NCBI GenBank assembly: GCA_964430935.1
Contig: CAYSHK010000073.1
Span: 1-38,397 of the forward strand
Length of the DNA stretch: 38,397 nt
Source of the DNA: Thermopetrobacter sp964430935
GTDB lineage: Bacteria > Pseudomonadota > Alphaproteobacteria > Rhizobiales > Aestuariivirgaceae
Direction of reading: 5' to 3'
Shown here piece by piece: positions 35,133-38,397 of the stretch. Each line of letters starts with the position of its first letter. The stretch's first letter is position 1. The position numbers were made by a program, and so were the translations under genes. The notes under the pieces were generated by a model, which was given only the letters and a program-made list of their open reading frames with translations, ran no database searches and was not told where the DNA came from.

Positions 35133-36267
35133 ATGCGAACGGAAATCGCCACTCTGGTGGACGAACTCAAGCAGTCGATCGGACTGCTGAGGAGGCATCT
35201 TTGACTGGGATGCCGCGCTGAAGAAACTCGACGAGCTGAATGCCGCCGCCGAGGATCCGGAGCTCTGGAACGATCCGGACAAGGCCCAGGCGCTCATGCG
35301 CGAGCGACAGGAGCTCGAGGCGCGCATCAACCGCATCCGCGATTTCGAAACCAGGCTCGCGGACAATGTCGAGCTGATCGAGATGGGCGAGGCGGAGGGC
35401 GACGAGGACATCGTCGCCGAGGCGGAGGCCGCCATCGAGGAGATGCACGGGGAGATGGCGAAGCTGGAGCTGGAAAGCCTGCTTTCCGGCGAGGCCGACG
35501 CCAACAATGCCTATCTGGAGATCCATGCCGGCGCCGGCGGCACGGAATCCCAGGACTGGGCCAGCATGCTGCTGCGCATGTATGTGCGCTGGGCCGAACA
35601 GCACGGCTACAAGGTGGAGGTCATCGAGGAGCTGAAGGGAGAGGAGGCCGGCATCAAGTCGGCGACTCTCCACATCAAGGGACACAACGCCTACGGTTGG
35701 CTGAAGACGGAATCCGGCGTGCACCGGCTGGTGCGCATATCCCCCTTCGATTCCTCCGCGCGGAGGCACACCTCCTTCGCCTCCGTATGGGTCTATCCGG
35801 AAATCGACGACAACATCGAGATCGAGATCAACGAATCCGACTGCAGGATCGACACCTACCGCGCTTCGGGCGCCGGAGGGCAGCACGTCAACACGACCGA
35901 CTCCGCCGTGCGTATAACCCATATCCCGACGGGCATCGTGGTGCAGTGCCAGAACGAACGCTCGCAGCACAAGAACCGCGCCACCGCATGGAAGATGCTG
36001 CGCGCCCGCCTCTACGAGCTGGAACTTCAGAAGCGCGAGGAGGAGGCGCAGAAGGAGCAGGCCGCAAAGACCGATATCGGCTGGGGGCACCAGATCCGTT
36101 CCTACGTGCTGCAACCCTACCAGCTCGTGAAGGATCTCCGCACGGGCGTCGAGAGCACCAACCCGCAGGCCGTGCTCGACGGTGACCTGGACCAGTTCAT
36201 CGAGGCCTCGCTCGCCCAGAAGGTCTATGGAGAAGCCGGAAAGGCGGAGGAGAAGGAGGCGGAATAG
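35133..36267 (+). CDS. prfB: peptide chain release factor 2, expressed by +1 programmed frameshift
   Basis: 377 residues when read as 35133-35201 joined to 35203-36267. It terminates translation at UGA and UAA. The first 23 codons end at an in-frame TGA (35202-35204); skipping T35202 continues LDWDAALKKLDELNAAAEDP, the normal RF2 N terminus. The stop-codon-reading tripeptide SPF is at 203-205 and the catalytic GGQ at 248-250, within a couple of residues of the E. coli positions. A shorter frame from ATG 35296 would lose the first domain. When RF2 is scarce the ribosome pauses at UGA and shifts, so the protein regulates itself. It starts 33 nt after the decarboxylase gene. Confidence 0.97.
35190..35205 (+). 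promoter_or_regulatory. prfB +1 frameshift site
   Basis: AGGAGG (35190-35195), a 3-nt spacer CAT, the slippery CTT (35199-35201), then TGA C (35202-35205). This is the same layout as E. coli prfB (AGGGGG-TAT-CTT-TGA-C), with an internal Shine-Dalgarno even closer to consensus. Confidence 0.95.
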
Positions 36268-36408
36268 CCTTCCCGCGCGGCGCTTCGCGACGGATTCGCT
36301 CCGTCATGTGAACGCTTTGCGTTCCCTGGGGATATGGCGCACCCCGGGTGTCCGGCATGCGGATGCCGAACGAAAGGGAGCGCGGATCGGACCGGCAGGA
36401 GACGGCCG

Positions 36409-37038
36409 TCAGTCCTGTTCCTGCTTCTTCTTGTCCTCGGGAGCCGCGATCTCCTCTTCCTGCACCGGCTCGCCCAGAGGATCGGCCTCGGCCACGGCGG
36501 GAGCCTCCTCCCCGTATTCGGGAGCGGCCTCCATGATCTCGCTGTCCATCGCGCCGAACTCCGATTCCTCGTAGGTCAGCTGCTGCGGTTCCGCCTCGTC
36601 GCCGTACCACATGCGCTGCCAGTCGCCCATCGGGTCCTCGCTGCGCTTGATCTTGCCGTCCACGTAGGCGCCGTTCTCGATGGCGATGGACTGGTTGAGG
36701 ATGTCGCCCTCCACATGCGCACCGGCGACCACCGTCACCCGGACGCCGCAGATGGGACCGATCACGCGGCCGCGGATGAAGACTTCCTCCGCCATGACGG
36801 AGCCTTGGACCACGCCGTTCGCCTCGATGATGCAGACGGATGCCTGCACGGCGCCGTGCACCGTGCCGTCGATCTGGAGCTCGCCGTTGGTGGCGAGATT
36901 GCCTTCCAGAATCAGGTCGGCGGTCAGGATGGAGGGACCAGCCGTGGGCGCGACCTTCTTGACGGTGGATTCGGCGGGCGCCTGAGCGCTCTTGGCGGCC
37001 GGAGTGCTAGCTGTCTGCTTCGATTTTCCGAATATCAT
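36409..37038 (-). CDS. bactofilin
   Basis: 209 residues. A short charged N terminus and a Pro/Ala-rich stretch are followed by the bactofilin beta-helix from about 37 to 125: ILTADLILEGNLATNGELQI, DGTVHGAVQASVCIIEANG and VQGSVMAEEVFIRGRVIGPI are successive rungs. The C-terminal 75 residues are acidic and disordered. Bactofilins polymerise without nucleotides into membrane-associated filaments that position cell-wall enzymes. GGAAGG precedes ATG 37038. The first 32 nt overlap the end of the M23 peptidase gene, so the two are co-translated. Confidence 0.95.
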   Translation of the reverse strand: MIFGKSKQTASTPAAKSAQAPAESTVKKVAPTAGPSILTADLILEGNLATNGELQIDGTVHGAVQASVCIIEANGVVQGSVMAEEVFIRGRVIGPICGVRVTVVAGAHVEGDILNQSIAIENGAYVDGKIKRSEDPMGDWQRMWYGDEAEPQQLTYEESEFGAMDSEIMEAAPEYGEEAPAVAEADPLGEPVQEEEIAAPEDKKKQEQD

Positions 37039-38368
37039 GTCTTGCCTTCCAGAATCGTGCCGGGTTCACCGGCTTTCCGAAGAGTCGAACCTCGTAATGC
37101 AGATGCGGCCCGGTCGATCGCCCCGTGTTGCCGAGCCGGCCTATTCTGTCGCCGGCGCGCACGCGCTGGCCTGCGCGCACCCGTATCCGGCTAAGATGGG
37201 CATAACGTGTCACCAAACCGTTATCATGCCGTATTTCCACAAGTTTGCCGTAGCTGCCCATCCAACCGGCCCGTACCACGGTTCCGGGTGCCGTCGCAAG
37301 AACGGGCGAGCCGTAGGCGGCCTTGAAGTCGATGCCCGCGTGCAGCGCCAGCCTGCGCCGGAACGGATCCCGCCGGTAGCCGAAGCGGGAGGAGATGCGC
37401 CGGTACGAGGTCATGGGCCTGCGCACGGGCAGACGCTCCAGCTCGTGGCGCAGCAGAAGCGTCTCCGCGAGCGTGTCGGCGATGCGGTTCATGTTGTCCA
37501 GGAGTTCGCCGCCCACTCCCGCACGGGCGCTCGCGGGAATGTAGGGGCCGCCCTGCGCCTCCGGAAGTTTGCGCGCCTTCCGCGCGATCCGGATGGGGTC
37601 CAGATGCAGCCGCCTGAACACGGCACGGGTCTTCGCCAGACGCAGTTCCGCCTTTCTGCGGGCCGCTTCCAGCAGGGCCACCTGACTTTTCCGCGCCCGC
37701 TCGCGCATGCCGCGGATGATGTCCAGAACGGCTTCCGCCTCCTCCGGCGTCCGCAGAGTGCGGGAGAAGCGTACACGGAGATCCTCACGGGCGGCATCGC
37801 CGGTCGCCCCGTCGTGTCCGGGCCGCAGCGACGGCCCCCCGCTCCGGCGGTCGGAACCCGAACGTTCCCCGCGCTTCTCTTCCGGTGATTTGATCAGGCC
37901 GGCCCTTCCGAGTTCCCGATCGAGAATGCGCTGCCGTTCCAGAAGCCGTTCGTAGTCCTGCCGCAGAGCCTCCACCTTCTCCAGCCAAGCCTCCTGGTCG
38001 GCCATGAGCCGGCCGTTCAGCTCCCGTATCCGCCGCTCCAGCTCGGCGCGTCTGTCGGCGAAGGCGGCCGCCTGACGGGCCAGACTCTCCTCGCGGATGG
38101 CGCGCTCCTTGGCCAGACGGCTGTCCTTCTGGGCGAGCAGGCGGTTCTTGGACACGGCGGTGGCCGTCGCGTAGGCGGTCCAGATTCCGAGGACCGTCGC
38201 AAGCCCCAGAGCGGTGGCCTGCATCCACGGCCTGATGGCGACATGGTGCACGCCGCCATCCGTGCGGATGTAGACGTTGCGTTCGCGGAACAGCCGATTC
38301 AGCAGGGACGGGCGCCGTTTTCGCTCGTACTCCCTGAGAATGGCGCTCTTCGACGGCCGGTAACCCAT
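37007..38368 (-). CDS. M23-family peptidoglycan endopeptidase with coiled coil (LmdC-like)
   Basis: 453 residues, complete, with GAGGGAG upstream of ATG 38368 close to the window edge. A basic cytoplasmic N-terminal region of about 45 residues is followed by one membrane helix (MQATALGLATVLGIWTAYAT). A periplasmic coiled coil follows (about 75-145, LAKERAIREESLARQAAAFA onward). The M23 domain near the C terminus has HAGIDF, then YAHLSRI and TGPHLHYEVR, containing the zinc ligands H, D and H and the catalytic H. It should cut peptide cross-links in peptidoglycan. Next to a bactofilin it matches the BacA-LmdC pairing described in Hyphomonas, in which the cytoplasmic tail of the peptidase binds bactofilin. 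Confidence 0.93.
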   Translation of the reverse strand: MGYRPSKSAILREYERKRRPSLLNRLFRERNVYIRTDGGVHHVAIRPWMQATALGLATVLGIWTAYATATAVSKNRLLAQKDSRLAKERAIREESLARQAAAFADRRAELERRIRELNGRLMADQEAWLEKVEALRQDYERLLERQRILDRELGRAGLIKSPEEKRGERSGSDRRSGGPSLRPGHDGATGDAAREDLRVRFSRTLRTPEEAEAVLDIIRGMRERARKSQVALLEAARRKAELRLAKTRAVFRRLHLDPIRIARKARKLPEAQGGPYIPASARAGVGGELLDNMNRIADTLAETLLLRHELERLPVRRPMTSYRRISSRFGYRRDPFRRRLALHAGIDFKAAYGSPVLATAPGTVVRAGWMGSYGKLVEIRHDNGLVTRYAHLSRIRVRAGQRVRAGDRIGRLGNTGRSTGPHLHYEVRLFGKPVNPARFWKARHDIRKIEADS

Positions 38369-38397
38369 GTCGCTGCCGTTACTCCCTCTCTCACCCC

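Noticed and set aside
35133..35204. prfB as a pseudogene because of an early in-frame TGA
   Set aside because: The stop lies in the exact programmed frameshift context and the rest of the protein is intact.

Overview
The window is GC-rich, densely coding chromosomal DNA. It is most likely from an alphaproteobacterium. The evidence is gene order rather than any single marker: aroQ-accB-accC-aat-DUF2155, rne facing amiC-mrcA-prfB, and an M23 peptidase overlapping a bactofilin are all arrangements familiar from that class. I cannot name a genus. I saw no rRNA, tRNA, CRISPR array, insertion sequence or phage gene.

Layout. 1-2077 holds the end of a DUF2155 gene, an ArsB/SLC13-type anion permease and aat. 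2179-2973 is an uncharacterised protein. 3197-5502 is the minus-strand operon aroQ-accB-accC (shikimate pathway and fatty-acid synthesis). 6001-11011 is the least ordinary stretch: a secreted 12-haem c-type cytochrome, a secreted TPR protein, an exported protein of unknown function overlapping it by 4 nt, and a class II (c-556-like) monohaem cytochrome. This looks like an undescribed periplasmic or cell-surface electron-transfer module. 11016-13567 is lemA with a DUF2207 membrane protein. 13724-14296 is a thioredoxin-fold protein with a clear terminator. 14297-15081 is a long intergenic region with two back-to-back promoters and a candidate 21-codon ORF. 15082-17760 has a DEAD-box RNA helicase and an exported TPR protein. 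17839-19031 is pncA overlapping a D-Ala-D-Ala dipeptidase gene. 19258-20806 has the tungstate transporter permease and binding protein without an ATPase gene. 20876-24943 has a small cysteine-containing protein, a DsbA-family oxidoreductase, a BepA-like M48 protease and a class I/II aminotransferase. 24948-26027 is a membrane acyltransferase.

26402-36267 is a cell-wall and translation block: rne (minus), then amiC, mrcA, a PLP-dependent decarboxylase and prfB on the plus strand. prfB carries the classic +1 programmed frameshift (CTT TGA C preceded by AGGAGG), so it reads as two frames but is one intact gene of 377 residues. 36409-38368 is a bactofilin and an M23 endopeptidase with overlapping genes, a shape-determination pair.

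Central functions are lipid and aromatic precursor synthesis, peptidoglycan synthesis and remodelling (PBP1A, AmiC, M23, bactofilin, dipeptidase), RNA turnover (RNase E, DEAD helicase), translation termination and N-end-rule tagging. The accessory content is the multihaem cytochrome cluster, the orphan Tup pair and several uncharacterised exported proteins. Very long open frames opposite the cytochrome, rne and mrcA genes are antisense shadows caused by GC-rich codon use.
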